A DNA stretch of 64,000 nt from contig JAZNSF010000007.1 of the NCBI GenBank assembly GCA_045591095.1, positions 12,121 to 76,120 on the forward strand. The letters are read 5' to 3'. This document shows positions 52,232-61,637 of this stretch, in pieces. This DNA comes from SIG440 sp045591095. Lineage in GTDB: Bacteria; Bacillota; Clostridia; Monoglobales; Monoglobaceae. How positions within the stretch are numbered: the first letter of the stretch is position 1; each line of letters opens with the position of its first letter. The notes beneath the pieces are model-generated. The model ran no database searches. It had not been told where the DNA came from and saw only the letters and a program-made list of their open reading frames with translations. Position numbers and translations under genes: made by a program.

Positions 52232-53401
52232 CTACCGTCCAAGCAAAATGGCGGCGTTTCCTATGTTTATAATAATAGTCAGTATAATAACAAACATTAT
52301 AACAACCGCCGCAAGCATCCCCAAAACCGACGAAACCGAATCACCAAGCTGGGATATACATTTGCCCACGCGTTTGTCCGAAATCGGCTGCACTATCGCC
52401 GCACATACCCTGAATATTATAAGGCACGCTGCAACCTTTAAAATCGGCAAAACCGATAGGAGCACCACTGTAATTATTCCCACAACCCCTACAGCATTTT
52501 TTATTACAACACTGCAATTCATAACGGTTTCCACAGTTTCTGCCAAAATGCCTCCTACCATTGGTATAAGATTTGACGCCGCAAACTTGGTGACCTTGGC
52601 CGTCAGTCCATCTGCACTTCCTGACGCAATTCCCTGAAGTCCGGTAACTCCCACAAACAGCGTCATCATTATCCCCATACCCCATTTTACAGTCCTGTTA
52701 AGAAGCCCGACCAGTTTTTCGGCATTTACGGAGGTGGAAATATTGTTCGCGACATTAAGTGCCGCAGACATCATGACAAGTGGCAAAAAAAACTTTTCTA
52801 CCGCGAGTTCGGTTATTTCGATTACTGACATAAGCACTATTTCAAAGGTCGTTGCCGAAATCACCGCTCCGCCTGCAGCCAAACTTGCCAAAGATACAGG
52901 AATTAGTCCACGCATAAACAGAGCAATATTTTCGATTGCAACCTTTCCGCATCTTACTGCCTCCAAAAAAGCTGTGGCCGCAATGCCCGCTAAAACTACA
53001 TATGATACAAAAAATGCTGCATCGCCTGCACCTTTTGAGCGAAAGCCAGCCCCTGTTCCTGATATAAGTGTATTTAGAACTGAAATTGCAGGGATAAAAA
53101 TAAGAAGTTTGAGAGTTTTTCGTATCTCTCCAAGTAAAAGTTCCAATATTCTTGAAAATAACTCCCCTACCGAAAATATGCTTTCACCTGTGGAAGTCTT
53201 TTCTAATAACGATTCCATACTGAATTTGGGCATTACACTGGCTATTGATTCTTCTCCTGAAGAGGTTAACCCCTCACTTATTTCTTCGCCGTATATTTTT
53301 GTGTATTCTTCAATTATCCTTGTGTGCTCCGTAGCTTCCTCTGCACAGACGGCCAAAGAGAGAAAAACTATAAATATTATCAGGCTTATCAGTTTTTTCA
53401 T
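52232..53401 (-). CDS. spoIIIAE: Stage III sporulation protein AE
   Basis: The largest polytopic membrane protein of the complex, thought to act as transporter-like core. 389 aa: a signal peptide (KKLISLIIFIVFLSLAVCAEE), an extracytoplasmic region and about seven to eight helices with GAGDAAFFVSYVVLAGIAA and ISQLGDSVSSVLGMLAAVV. Matches the usual length of about 390 aa. It sits in canonical order between AD and AF. Confidence 0.93.
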   Translation of the reverse strand: MKKLISLIIFIVFLSLAVCAEEATEHTRIIEEYTKIYGEEISEGLTSSGEESIASVMPKFSMESLLEKTSTGESIFSVGELFSRILELLLGEIRKTLKLLIFIPAISVLNTLISGTGAGFRSKGAGDAAFFVSYVVLAGIAATAFLEAVRCGKVAIENIALFMRGLIPVSLASLAAGGAVISATTFEIVLMSVIEITELAVEKFFLPLVMMSAALNVANNISTSVNAEKLVGLLNRTVKWGMGIMMTLFVGVTGLQGIASGSADGLTAKVTKFAASNLIPMVGGILAETVETVMNCSVVIKNAVGVVGIITVVLLSVLPILKVAACLIIFRVCAAIVQPISDKRVGKCISQLGDSVSSVLGMLAAVVIMFVIILTIIINIGNAAILLGR

Positions 53402-53415
53402 TTGTCTTAGCTCCG

Positions 53416-53808
53416 TTACTGAAAATTGATTATTTCGTTTACTACTTCCAAAAGGTTATATATAGCCGGCATAGAAAGAGTCATTATTATTACCTTGCCT
53501 GCAAGCTCTATTTTGGTAGCAATCGCACATTCTCCTGCGTCACGGCAAAGTTCTGCCGCAAACTGTGCGGCATAGGCAATCCCTATTACCTTTAATATAA
53601 GTCCTATATAGCTCTCTGAAAGGCCAATTTTGCTTGAAATTTCGCTGAACATTTTTATGAGGTGCTGAAGGTAAGGAAGGACCATTGCAAAGATTATTAC
53701 CGCCGAAAGAAGTGACACCGAAAGAGCAAACTCTGCCCTTTGATTTTTGATAAATACCGCAAGAACTGCCCCCGAAAGTCCCAGTGCCGCAATTTTAAAA
53801 ATCTCCAT
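53416..53808 (-). CDS. spoIIIAD: Stage III sporulation protein AD
   Basis: A 130-aa polytopic membrane protein with about four helices. GLSESYIGLILKVIGIAYAAQFAAELCRDAGE is the SpoIIIAC/AD family signature. It probably assembles with SpoIIIAC and AE in the mother-cell membrane. 14 nt before spoIIIAE. Confidence 0.92.
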   Translation of the reverse strand: MEIFKIAALGLSGAVLAVFIKNQRAEFALSVSLLSAVIIFAMVLPYLQHLIKMFSEISSKIGLSESYIGLILKVIGIAYAAQFAAELCRDAGECAIATKIELAGKVIIMTLSMPAIYNLLEVVNEIINFQ

Positions 53809-53831
53809 TTTCTTTTCTCCCTCCGGGGTCC

Positions 53832-54029
53832 TTAAAGGTCGAATATGGATTTTATGGTGTCAAACAAAAGGCTTATCTGCTCTACCACCATAAAAAGTAC
53901 AACCACAAGGCCTGCCAAAGTAGTAAGCATAGCCTGGTCCTCACGGCCACTTCTTACCAGAAGCTGATTAAGCACCGCAACCAAAATTCCTATTGCCGCA
54001 ACCTTAAAAATCAAATCTACGCCATCCAT
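53832..54029 (-). CDS. spoIIIAC: Stage III sporulation protein AC
   Basis: A 65-aa two-helix membrane protein (LIFKVAAIGILVAVLNQLLV and MLTTLAGLVVVLFMVVEQI), the normal size for SpoIIIAC. I start at the ATG 54029 because GGAGGAGG lies 5 nt upstream; the frame is open nine codons further but would overlap spoIIIAB. Canonical position between AB and AD. Confidence 0.92.
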   Translation of the reverse strand: MDGVDLIFKVAAIGILVAVLNQLLVRSGREDQAMLTTLAGLVVVLFMVVEQISLLFDTIKSIFDL

Positions 54030-54052
54030 TTTTTCCTCCTCCAATGCATCGG

Positions 54053-54577
54053 TCAAAGCAAAATTATTACAATAAATATACCAGCCAAAAATCCAAGTCC
54101 ACGATACATTTTTATATTTTTCTGTGCGTCAAGCCGTGCTTCATTCAACGCTATACTTATACGCATTGATGCAAGCTTTAAGTTGCTTTTCTCCTTTTCA
54201 CGGCTGCCTGCTCCCAAGGACTTTGAAAAATCTATCAAAATCTGCACATCATCTTGGCTTAAAGCAAGGTCTTGGTTATATTTTGAAATCGCTCGTCTCC
54301 AGAGTCTTTGCATATCACCGCCCGGGTTTTCCCTCAGTCGGTACGCCACATAAGAAAATACCTCTTTTAGTGGCTTTTCCGTATTTTTAGCCAACTTTTC
54401 AAAGGATCGTTCAAGAGTTATATTCAAAAAATCAATGTCAAATTCTAGCTGAGTTATTGCGTTTTGCAAGTGTTCCAGCTCTCTGACACGCTCTTTAAAC
54501 CGGTTTGAAAAAATCATTCCCAAGCCCCCACAGCCAAGCAAGAGCGAAAAACACGCAAAGGTACGAAGAAGCATCAC
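54053..54577 (-). CDS. spoIIIAB: Stage III sporulation protein AB
   Basis: 174 aa with N- and C-terminal membrane helices flanking a cytosolic helical domain, reminiscent of GspF-type platform proteins (RVRELEHLQNAITQLEFDIDF, SLGAGSREKEKSNLKLA). It pairs with the SpoIIIAA ATPase and overlaps it by 4 nt. Confidence 0.92.
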   Translation of the reverse strand: MMLLRTFACFSLLLGCGGLGMIFSNRFKERVRELEHLQNAITQLEFDIDFLNITLERSFEKLAKNTEKPLKEVFSYVAYRLRENPGGDMQRLWRRAISKYNQDLALSQDDVQILIDFSKSLGAGSREKEKSNLKLASMRISIALNEARLDAQKNIKMYRGLGFLAGIFIVIILL

Positions 54578-55503
54578 GAAATCACCCTTACCTCTCCAAA
54601 AATATCAGTTCCAAGTCCCCTGCCTTCCTTTTTAAGTACAATTATCTGCCCAAATCCCATTCCGCCAAGCAGTGGCTTTAAAAATCCTCGGGAGAGCACC
54701 TCGTCCGCCGTTTCACCATGAGTACTTGCAACAACCGCCACTCCCATCCCAAAGCACTCTAAAATTGCCTCTGCATCTTTCTTGGTTGAAATCTCATCGG
54801 TAATTATGACCTCGGGCGACATAGTCCTAAGCAGCATAATCGCCGCATCTGCTTTTGGAACATTTTCAAGAACATCTGTCTGAACCCCTACATTATTTTG
54901 CGCAACCCCCTTAAAAAGCGCCGCAATCTCGCCACGTTCGTCAGCAATAGCAGTTTTAATACCTCTGTCTGAAATCTGCCTGGAGAGGTCCCGAAGCACC
55001 GTTGTCTTGCCACCCATGGGCGGTGCCACAATAAGAGTGTTTTTTACACCGTCAGGCTTTAATACATCATCTACAATAAGATTTGCGGAGCCAATTACCT
55101 CTCTTGCTACTCTTATATTAAGCGAGCTTATGTCCCTGAAATTTTCGATTGTTCTGCCATTTGTAACCGCCCTGCCTGAAATACCAACCCTGTGTCCACC
55201 CCTTATGGTCACAAATCCCTGGCGGATTTCCTCCGAAAATGCGTATACCGAATTTTCGCACACCGCACGAAATATCCTCTGTATATCCGAAGTTTCTACT
55301 ATGTACGCACCCCCAACAGCCGGGGATATTTCGCCACTTGGCAGCACCGAAAAGCTGCCGTTCTCTGTTCCTATTATAAGCGGCAGTCTGCATCTTAAGC
55401 GAATTTCCTGGACACTATCACCCGTAATTTCAAAGGTTTTACAAAGCATTCGCCTGATATGGTCAGGCATGTACGTTAGAATTTCTGTAAGTCGTTTATC
55501 CAC
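54574..55503 (-). CDS. spoIIIAA: Stage III sporulation protein AA (secretion-type ATPase)
   Basis: A cytosolic AAA/GspE-like ATPase said to energise the SpoIIIA channel. 309 aa, Walker A PPMGGKTT near residues 163-170, ADERGEIAALFKG, and MSPEVIITDEIS as Walker B region. It starts at GTG 55503 with only a weak Shine-Dalgarno sequence. It opens the eight-gene operon; a CATATAT sequence about 45 nt upstream could be the -10 of a sigma-E promoter, but the -35 is not clear. Confidence 0.94.
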   Translation of the reverse strand: MDKRLTEILTYMPDHIRRMLCKTFEITGDSVQEIRLRCRLPLIIGTENGSFSVLPSGEISPAVGGAYIVETSDIQRIFRAVCENSVYAFSEEIRQGFVTIRGGHRVGISGRAVTNGRTIENFRDISSLNIRVAREVIGSANLIVDDVLKPDGVKNTLIVAPPMGGKTTVLRDLSRQISDRGIKTAIADERGEIAALFKGVAQNNVGVQTDVLENVPKADAAIMLLRTMSPEVIITDEISTKKDAEAILECFGMGVAVVASTHGETADEVLSRGFLKPLLGGMGFGQIIVLKKEGRGLGTDIFGEVRVIS

Positions 55504-55579
55504 AAAGCTTCACTCGCTTTCATCTGTTTTTAACTATCTGCTCTATATATATGACACTTTGTCCACCCTTAGAACAACA

Positions 55580-55617
55580 AAAAAGCCGTGAAAAACTTTC
55601 GTTTTTCACGGCTTTTT
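55580..55617 (-). terminator. Terminator after hflX
   Basis: A perfect 17-bp stem (55580-55596 with 55601-55617, core GCCGTGAAAAAC) with a 4-nt loop. T runs on both sides make it bidirectional in form. It insulates spoIIIA from the hflX operon. Confidence 0.9.
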
Positions 55618-55622
55618 AAAGC

Positions 55623-56876
55623 TTAGCATATATATTCTTCTATTTTGCTTATATACTTTACATTAACAAGCACATCAGCAAAAATTCCATTCTCCCGATA
55701 TTCTTCCGAAAAAACCTTTCCGCTCAGGCGAACTGTACTTAACACTCCTGCATCCCGATAAGGAACCAAAAGTTTAAGATGTTTTGAAGTATCCTCAAGC
55801 TCCTTACAGATGCTGCTAAGTAGCTTATCAAAACCGTAACCGGTTTTAGCAGATATAAACACCGTTTTTTCACCCATTACTGCACCTCTGTCACCCAGCA
55901 TATCGCATTTGTTTGCTACGGTAATCATAGGGATTTCTCCGCCGCCAAGTTCGTCAACCAATCTTTTTGTTATGTCAATCTGCTCTCTTGCTTCGTCTGA
56001 TGATATATCACAAACATTCAGTATAAGGTCTGCGTTTGTTGCTTCCTCAAGAGTAGACTTAAATGCTTCCACCAGATTGTGAGGGAGCCTGCTTATGAGC
56101 CCTACCGTATCAACAAGCATTACCTCTCTGCCGTCCGGAAGCTTTAAAGCCCGTGCCGTCGGGTCAAGGGTTGCAAAAAGCATATTCTCGGCTAAGACCC
56201 CCGCCTCTGTCAACGAATTAAGAAGTGTCGACTTTCCTACATTGGTGTACCCAACAATTGCAACCGTGGTCACCCCGTCCTTTTTGCGGCGTTTGTGGGC
56301 ATATTCACGGCGTTTGGTAAGCTCATTAAGCTCGCCCTCCAGCTTTTCTATGCGGTGCCTTATATATCGTTTGTCGGTTTCAAGCTTGGCTTCACCCGGG
56401 CCTCTTGACCCGATACCGCCACCCTGCCTCGAAAGCGTGCGCCCAAGCCCCGAAAGCCTTGGAAGACGGTATTTAAGCTGCGCCAGTTCTACCTGAAGCC
56501 TGCCTTCGGCACTTCTTGCCCTTTGGGCAAATATATCAAGTATCAAAGCTGTGCGGTCAACAACTAAAACATTGGTCACATCCTCTATATTTCGCATCTG
56601 GGATGCGGTCAGTTCGTGATTAAAAATCACCATATCAATCCCGTTATTTTCGCAAAGCCGGGAAAGCTCCAAAAGCTTTCCGCTGCCTAAAAGTGTTGAC
56701 GCTTCAAATGACGACGATTTTTGCACAAAATGCGCAAAAACCTCTGCCCCGGCGGTCTCTGCCAAACTCTCAAGCTCGTTCATAGAACGTTTCATATCAA
56801 AGGCACCTGTATCCACTCCACAAAGAATTGCTAATGGGCGCACTTTTTCATTATTTATTTCTATAAGCTCTGCCAT
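55623..56876 (-). CDS. hflX: Ribosome-rescue GTPase HflX
   Basis: Splits stalled ribosomes under stress. 417 aa: an N-terminal HflX domain (STLLGSGKLLEL), a helical linker with SRQGGGIGSRGPGEAKLE, then the G domain with GYTNVGKST near residues 209-217, DTVGLISRLP and NKCD. It is 22 nt downstream of the penicillin-binding protein gene and ends the operon at a strong terminator. Confidence 0.93.
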   Translation of the reverse strand: MAELIEINNEKVRPLAILCGVDTGAFDMKRSMNELESLAETAGAEVFAHFVQKSSSFEASTLLGSGKLLELSRLCENNGIDMVIFNHELTASQMRNIEDVTNVLVVDRTALILDIFAQRARSAEGRLQVELAQLKYRLPRLSGLGRTLSRQGGGIGSRGPGEAKLETDKRYIRHRIEKLEGELNELTKRREYAHKRRKKDGVTTVAIVGYTNVGKSTLLNSLTEAGVLAENMLFATLDPTARALKLPDGREVMLVDTVGLISRLPHNLVEAFKSTLEEATNADLILNVCDISSDEAREQIDITKRLVDELGGGEIPMITVANKCDMLGDRGAVMGEKTVFISAKTGYGFDKLLSSICKELEDTSKHLKLLVPYRDAGVLSTVRLSGKVFSEEYRENGIFADVLVNVKYISKIEEYIC

Positions 56877-56898
56877 ACTGCTCCTCGTTTCGTCTATT

Positions 56899-58281
56899 TT
56901 AGTCTATTATACTCAAATATTTACTCATTACACTTCCGGCAAGTGGCGCCGCTGACGTACCGCCGCTCGCGCCATCATTTTCAAGTATAACTGCGATAGC
57001 TACCTCGGGGTCCTCTGCTGGTGCATAGCCGATAAACCATGAATGGTCTTTGTCTTTTTCATTTTCTGCAGTACCGGTTTTGCCCGCAACGGTAACTCCG
57101 CTTATCCTAGCATTTCGTCCTGTACCGCTTTTTACCACTTCCACCATCTGCTCTGCCACATATGCGGCCGCATCTTCAGATATTGCCCTTCCAATAATTT
57201 TAGGTTTGCTGCTTTCTATTACAGTATCGCCCTTGGTAACACTTTCTACCAGGTACGGCCTTACCAGATTTCCGCCGTTTGCCACTGCCGAGCATATAGT
57301 CGCCATCTGAAGCGGTGTAGTTAAAAGCTGTCCCTGACCTATAGAAACAAGTGCACCATCGGTATCGTTCATTTTTTTGTATTCAATGCGGCTTTTGGAG
57401 GTAGGTAGATCAAACTCTATTTCGCTTTCAATTCCAAACCTTTTGGCAATTTCCATCACCTTTTCGCTTCCCAAATCATAGCCCAGGCTACAAAAAACCT
57501 GATTGCTGGAAACCTTAAATGCCTCTTCCAGAGAAATTTCGCCATACTTTTTTCCGTTATAATTTTCCACCGTCACATCACCAACAATGAACTTTCCTAC
57601 ATCATCAAACTTCTTGCCAAAAAATCCGTTTTCATAAGCCGCAGCAAGAGTCACTGTCTTATAGGTGGACCCCGGCGGATAAAGGCCTTGTATTGCTCTT
57701 GAAATCAGCGGCGAATTCTCGTCCTCGACAATGTTTCCCCAAGCCTTTTCTAAATTTTTAGCATTAGGGTCAAAATCCGGAAGACTTACCATGGCAATAA
57801 CCGCGCCGGTTTTGGGTTTCATCACAACCAGTGCGCCGCGTCTTCCTCGCATCTCTTTGTATGCATATTTTTGAACCGTATTATTGATTGTCAGATTAAG
57901 GTCAAAGCCCTTTCGCTTGCTGCCCTGAAACAGTCCTATGTCACCTTTTCCCAAAAGCTCGCTGTCATATTCCCGTTCCAGAAGGCTTTTGCCATAAACC
58001 TGAGAGTAATAGCCTATAACGTGGCTGTAAAGCTTTCCCTGTGGATATTTCCGTACAGAACTTCCATCACTGTCAGTTATAGTTTCTGCCAGCACTACTC
58101 CTTCAGAATCATAGATACTACCCCTTATAACATATCTTTCGTCATCCCATTGACGACGATTATAGGGATTTACTGAAACTCTTTCTGCATCAAACATATT
58201 AAAGTACAAAAGATAAGTAAGGAGCGAGAGAAAGAGCGCAGATATAACAATTAAAACGCGAATTATTTTCTTGTTAGTCAT
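56899..58281 (-). CDS. Penicillin-binding protein, PbpA/FtsI-like transpeptidase
   Basis: A monofunctional class B PBP of 460 aa with an N-terminal membrane anchor (about residues 7-27). The transpeptidase motifs are S205-TYK, S258-S-N260 and K401-TG. The short non-catalytic region resembles PbpA of actinobacteria and SpoVD-independent clostridial PBPs. It cross-links peptidoglycan outside the membrane. It overlaps the RodA/FtsW gene by 8 nt, implying a cognate SEDS-PBP pair. Confidence 0.9.
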   Translation of the reverse strand: MTNKKIIRVLIVISALFLSLLTYLLYFNMFDAERVSVNPYNRRQWDDERYVIRGSIYDSEGVVLAETITDSDGSSVRKYPQGKLYSHVIGYYSQVYGKSLLEREYDSELLGKGDIGLFQGSKRKGFDLNLTINNTVQKYAYKEMRGRRGALVVMKPKTGAVIAMVSLPDFDPNAKNLEKAWGNIVEDENSPLISRAIQGLYPPGSTYKTVTLAAAYENGFFGKKFDDVGKFIVGDVTVENYNGKKYGEISLEEAFKVSSNQVFCSLGYDLGSEKVMEIAKRFGIESEIEFDLPTSKSRIEYKKMNDTDGALVSIGQGQLLTTPLQMATICSAVANGGNLVRPYLVESVTKGDTVIESSKPKIIGRAISEDAAAYVAEQMVEVVKSGTGRNARISGVTVAGKTGTAENEKDKDHSWFIGYAPAEDPEVAIAVILENDGASGGTSAAPLAGSVMSKYLSIID

Positions 58282-59509
58282 CGCTAACCGTCCCTCCTTT
58301 TCGAGTTTCCAAAGCCGAAATTGCCTGCATTATACCCAAGGACGCAAAGCTCACCACGATGGACGTTCCGCCATAGCTTACAAAGGGCAGAGTTATTCCG
58401 GTCAAGGGAATAAACTTTATTACTCCACCAATAATTATAAAGGTCTGCAGTGAAAACATAAGAGTAAGTCCAATCCCTACTGCCTTATTGTAAGAGTTTT
58501 GTGTGTTAAGGGTTATTTTGAAGCATCTATATGCAAGCAAAAAGTACAGTATAATAATAGCTGCACCGCCAAATACGCCCATCTCCTCGCAAATTGCCGA
58601 AAATATAAAGTCTGTGTGAACTTCAGGTATGTAGTCGGGACTACCGTTACCAATGCCGCGCCCAAAATATCCGCCCGAGCTGATAGCAAACAGTGACTGA
58701 GCAATCTGATACCCTTTGTTTGCAACGTCTTCCCAAGGGTCAAGCCAAACTCCTACACGCACCTTTATATGATACAAAAATACATATCCCAAAAATCCAA
58801 CCACTACAGAGGCCAAAACATTTGCCCACAAAAACCATTTTTCTTCTTCGTAGACATAAATCATAAATATAAAAATCAAAAATACGACCAAAATGGTCCC
58901 CCAGTCACGCTGAAGCACCAAAAATAATATATAAAGATAAGTAACCGCCCCGGTCATTAAAGTCGGCGATACCTTTAAAAACGGTTTGTTAAAGCTTCCT
59001 GAATACTTACATGCGAGGAACATTATATAAAGAATTTTTATAATCTCGGACGGCTGAAATGATAGCGGTCCTACACTGATCCAGTTGCGCGAGCCATTAA
59101 CTGTGTCGCCCAGTACCAGTGTCATTATAAATAGTGCTGTCCCAACCAGTACATAAATCATCCAAAGTCTGTTCCAAAAACGTATATTGTAAAAAAAACA
59201 ATATGTCACAAAAAATACTATCGCTCCTACGCCTATCCAGACAATCTGCCTTGCGCCCATAACAATTTCTAAGCGGCAAAGCATAATTACACCGACTGTC
59301 ATCAGCATAAAGGCTATAAGCACCAAAAACTTATCTCCCATACTGCAAATAACGAGTATAGAATATATAAGTACAAACAGTCCCAAAAAACCAAGTCCGA
59401 CATAAAGGATGCTCAGCTGCCAGGCATTTTTGGCGCAAAGAAGAGCAAAACCAAGAATAGCCATAATCACCATAGGGTATGCCGGAAGCTTGTAATTTGC
59501 TGTTTTCAT
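58274..59509 (-). CDS. SEDS-family glycosyltransferase (FtsW/RodA/SpoVE)
   Basis: Polymerises lipid II into glycan strands together with a class B PBP. 411 aa with about 10-12 helices. The family signatures are NGSRNWISVGPLSFQPSEIIKI, DWGTILVVFLIF and LPFVSYGGTSIVV. The ATG at 59509 overlaps the upstream FHA stop (TGATG). The FHA-SEDS-PBP order resembles the actinobacterial rodA-pbpA locus. Division, elongation or spore cortex role cannot be told from sequence. Confidence 0.92.
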   Translation of the reverse strand: MKTANYKLPAYPMVIMAILGFALLCAKNAWQLSILYVGLGFLGLFVLIYSILVICSMGDKFLVLIAFMLMTVGVIMLCRLEIVMGARQIVWIGVGAIVFFVTYCFFYNIRFWNRLWMIYVLVGTALFIMTLVLGDTVNGSRNWISVGPLSFQPSEIIKILYIMFLACKYSGSFNKPFLKVSPTLMTGAVTYLYILFLVLQRDWGTILVVFLIFIFMIYVYEEEKWFLWANVLASVVVGFLGYVFLYHIKVRVGVWLDPWEDVANKGYQIAQSLFAISSGGYFGRGIGNGSPDYIPEVHTDFIFSAICEEMGVFGGAAIIILYFLLAYRCFKITLNTQNSYNKAVGIGLTLMFSLQTFIIIGGVIKFIPLTGITLPFVSYGGTSIVVSFASLGIMQAISALETRKGGTVSDD

Positions 59510-60042
59510 CACGACACCACCTCGAAAATTACACGAAGGCCACCAAACAAAAGCTCGTCCCCGTCATGAATCGGTTTTACCTTTTTGAGTCTTATTTCGT
59601 TTAGGAATGTACCATTTTTGCTGCCCATATCTGCAACAAACCAGTCACCATCATCATGCCAAATCTGAAAATGCTCAACCGACAAATACATATCCTGTAT
59701 GGATATGTCACAGTTTTTGCCGCGGCCGATTATTGCGCCTTTTTCGCTTATTTTGTATGAAGACTTCATACGGCTTTCGATAGATTCCTTGGACTTTATG
59801 GTTTTTAGTCTGGCTGATGGGGGAACGTACTTGACGGTCCTTTCCTCCTCATCAAATTCCACACTCTCTTCCTCGATATCCTCGTCATCCTCATAGTCGT
59901 CAAGTTCGCGTTCGCCACGGTTTGCCTTTTTTATGTCTAAGTAAATAAGTGCAATAACACTGAATATAAAAAGGTATATTATAACCGTGAAAACGTAGCT
60001 TAAAATTGACGATACAAACGAATATATTGACATAAATAGCAT
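59509..60042 (-). CDS. Membrane-anchored FHA-domain protein
   Basis: About 177 aa with an N-terminal membrane helix (residues 5-35), an acidic linker (ELDDYEDDEDIEEESVEFDE) and a C-terminal FHA domain: GRGKNCDISIQDMYLSVEHF, DMGSKNGTFLNEIRL. FHA domains bind phosphothreonine, so a Ser/Thr kinase may regulate the adjacent SEDS-PBP pair. The kinase is not in the window. The start is uncertain; the ATG at 60042 follows AGGAGG closely, and an ATG at 60033 is the alternative. Confidence 0.85.
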   Translation of the reverse strand: MLFMSIYSFVSSILSYVFTVIIYLFIFSVIALIYLDIKKANRGERELDDYEDDEDIEEESVEFDEEERTVKYVPPSARLKTIKSKESIESRMKSSYKISEKGAIIGRGKNCDISIQDMYLSVEHFQIWHDDGDWFVADMGSKNGTFLNEIRLKKVKPIHDGDELLFGGLRVIFEVVS

Positions 60043-60075
60043 CCCGCCTCCTCTCATTCTTCGGACGAAAATGGC

Positions 60076-60120
60076 AAAAAGGCCGCCTGAAAAGCATATA
60101 TCTTTACTTTTCAGATAGCC
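60076..60120 (-). terminator. Terminator after the PPIase gene
   Basis: CTGAAAAG pairs with CTTTTCAG, extended by GGC/GCC, followed on the minus strand by TTTTTG. It separates the PPIase gene from the FHA-SEDS-PBP operon. Confidence 0.75.
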
Positions 60121-60135
60121 TCAAAAAATCCAGGA

Positions 60136-61584
60136 TTATTTTGCCTCGCCGCTCGATTCTTCTGTTTCTTCTTCTGCAGGCGCCCCGAAATAATCATTAA
60201 GGTCAATATTTACTGTCATATTATCATATACGCCCTTTTTGATTCTGACAGCCGCTTTTTTACCTATACTGTCAATATAATCTTCTGCTGTAACCGCTCG
60301 TTCAACACGCTTTATAATATGATAACCATAGTCTGTTTCAACCAAACCGCTTATCTCGCCAACCTCAAGTTCAAATGACGCTTCCTCAAACTCCGGAACC
60401 ATTGTTCCATCCTTTTTGAAGGTATATCCGGTTGGGTCATTTTTCATGCCCGGGTCATCGTTATATTCATCTATAAGCTTTTCAAATTCTTCGCCGTTCT
60501 TAGCTTTTTCCAAAACCATCTCGGCTTCTTTTTTTGCATTTTCCTTTTCTTCTTCGCTACTTACCTCAATCAAAATATGCTTTACAGTAATCTTGTCGTC
60601 GCCTAAACCTTTCTTAATGTCATCTGTTACATAGCTGTCGAGATTAGCCATTATATCCTCATAAACCTTTTGTGAGTAAACCTGTATCTTCTGAACTTCA
60701 AATAGTGTAGTTTCGTCAGCATATCCGCTTTTTTTGAGGACGTTCTCAAACTCGTCTCCATAATTTGTCTTCTGTTTGTCAATCCAGTCGCGTATTTGCA
60801 TTTCATCCTCTTCGGTAAAAACAATTCCGCGTTTTTCGCCCTCGGCTATAACTGCATATACCGGTGCCAGCGAGTCAAGTGCCATAGCCTTTGAAAGCTC
60901 GTTATATGAAAGTCCGCTTGTCTTGTCCACAGCATTCCAGTCAAAGTCTGAAACATCTTGAATCATACCCATTTGCAGCATAGAATACGCGCAATTGATA
61001 CCTGTCGAGTTTACAAAAAACTGAAATGCATTTTTGTCAACAGTCACGCCATCTACTTTCATCACCGCATTTTTATCGTTTCCGAATATCGCTAAGATGG
61101 GGTTTTCGTATTTGATATTATCAGTTTTTTCGCCATCTTCCTGCAAAGCGGATATAGGCTTGTTTACTACTGTATTGCCAAAAGTCCCCTCGGTGTAGCA
61201 AGTAAAAAATGCAGCTAAAGCCACTACAGCCAAAACAACTGCCGCAATTATACCGAAAAACTTGATTCTTTTCTTTTTTCTGGCTTTAAGCTCGGCGATT
61301 TCCTCTTCACTAAGTTTAACTACTTCTTCCCCTGGCACTTCAACTTCTGCTGTTTCTTCTGCTACTTCCTCTAAAGCCTCTTGTGTTTCCTCTTCCTTGG
61401 AAGCATCTTCGTTATCCTCTTCAACAAAGGCACTTTTATCCTCTGTCAGTTCTTCTTCAAAAGTTTCAGCTGCATCCACTTCTTCTGCCACAGGCTCTTC
61501 CAAAACCTCTGTTTCCAAAGCTTCTACGCTTTCTGAGACTAGTTCCTCATTTAGTTCTTCTCTTCTTTTGTTTTCGTTTTCCAT
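60136..61584 (-). CDS. Membrane-anchored parvulin-type peptidyl-prolyl isomerase with acidic cytoplasmic tail
   Basis: A 482-aa protein. Residues 1 to about 100 are extremely acidic (Glu-rich) and end in a basic KARKKKRIKFF stop. One membrane helix follows (about 106-130), then a PrsA/SurA-like chaperone region and a PpiC domain (ITVKHILIEVSSEEE, then FEEASFELEVGEISGLVETDYGYHIIK). It probably helps secreted proteins fold. PrsA is normally a lipoprotein with no such tail; here no lipobox is present. The ATG at 61584 with GGAGAG upstream is preferred over 61599. Confidence 0.85.
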   Translation of the reverse strand: MENENKRREELNEELVSESVEALETEVLEEPVAEEVDAAETFEEELTEDKSAFVEEDNEDASKEEETQEALEEVAEETAEVEVPGEEVVKLSEEEIAELKARKKKRIKFFGIIAAVVLAVVALAAFFTCYTEGTFGNTVVNKPISALQEDGEKTDNIKYENPILAIFGNDKNAVMKVDGVTVDKNAFQFFVNSTGINCAYSMLQMGMIQDVSDFDWNAVDKTSGLSYNELSKAMALDSLAPVYAVIAEGEKRGIVFTEEDEMQIRDWIDKQKTNYGDEFENVLKKSGYADETTLFEVQKIQVYSQKVYEDIMANLDSYVTDDIKKGLGDDKITVKHILIEVSSEEEKENAKKEAEMVLEKAKNGEEFEKLIDEYNDDPGMKNDPTGYTFKKDGTMVPEFEEASFELEVGEISGLVETDYGYHIIKRVERAVTAEDYIDSIGKKAAVRIKKGVYDNMTVNIDLNDYFGAPAEEETEESSGEAK

Positions 61585-61637
61585 ACAAATACTCTCCATT
61601 CTATATTTTAATTTTTGTCGTATATATATTCAACTGC

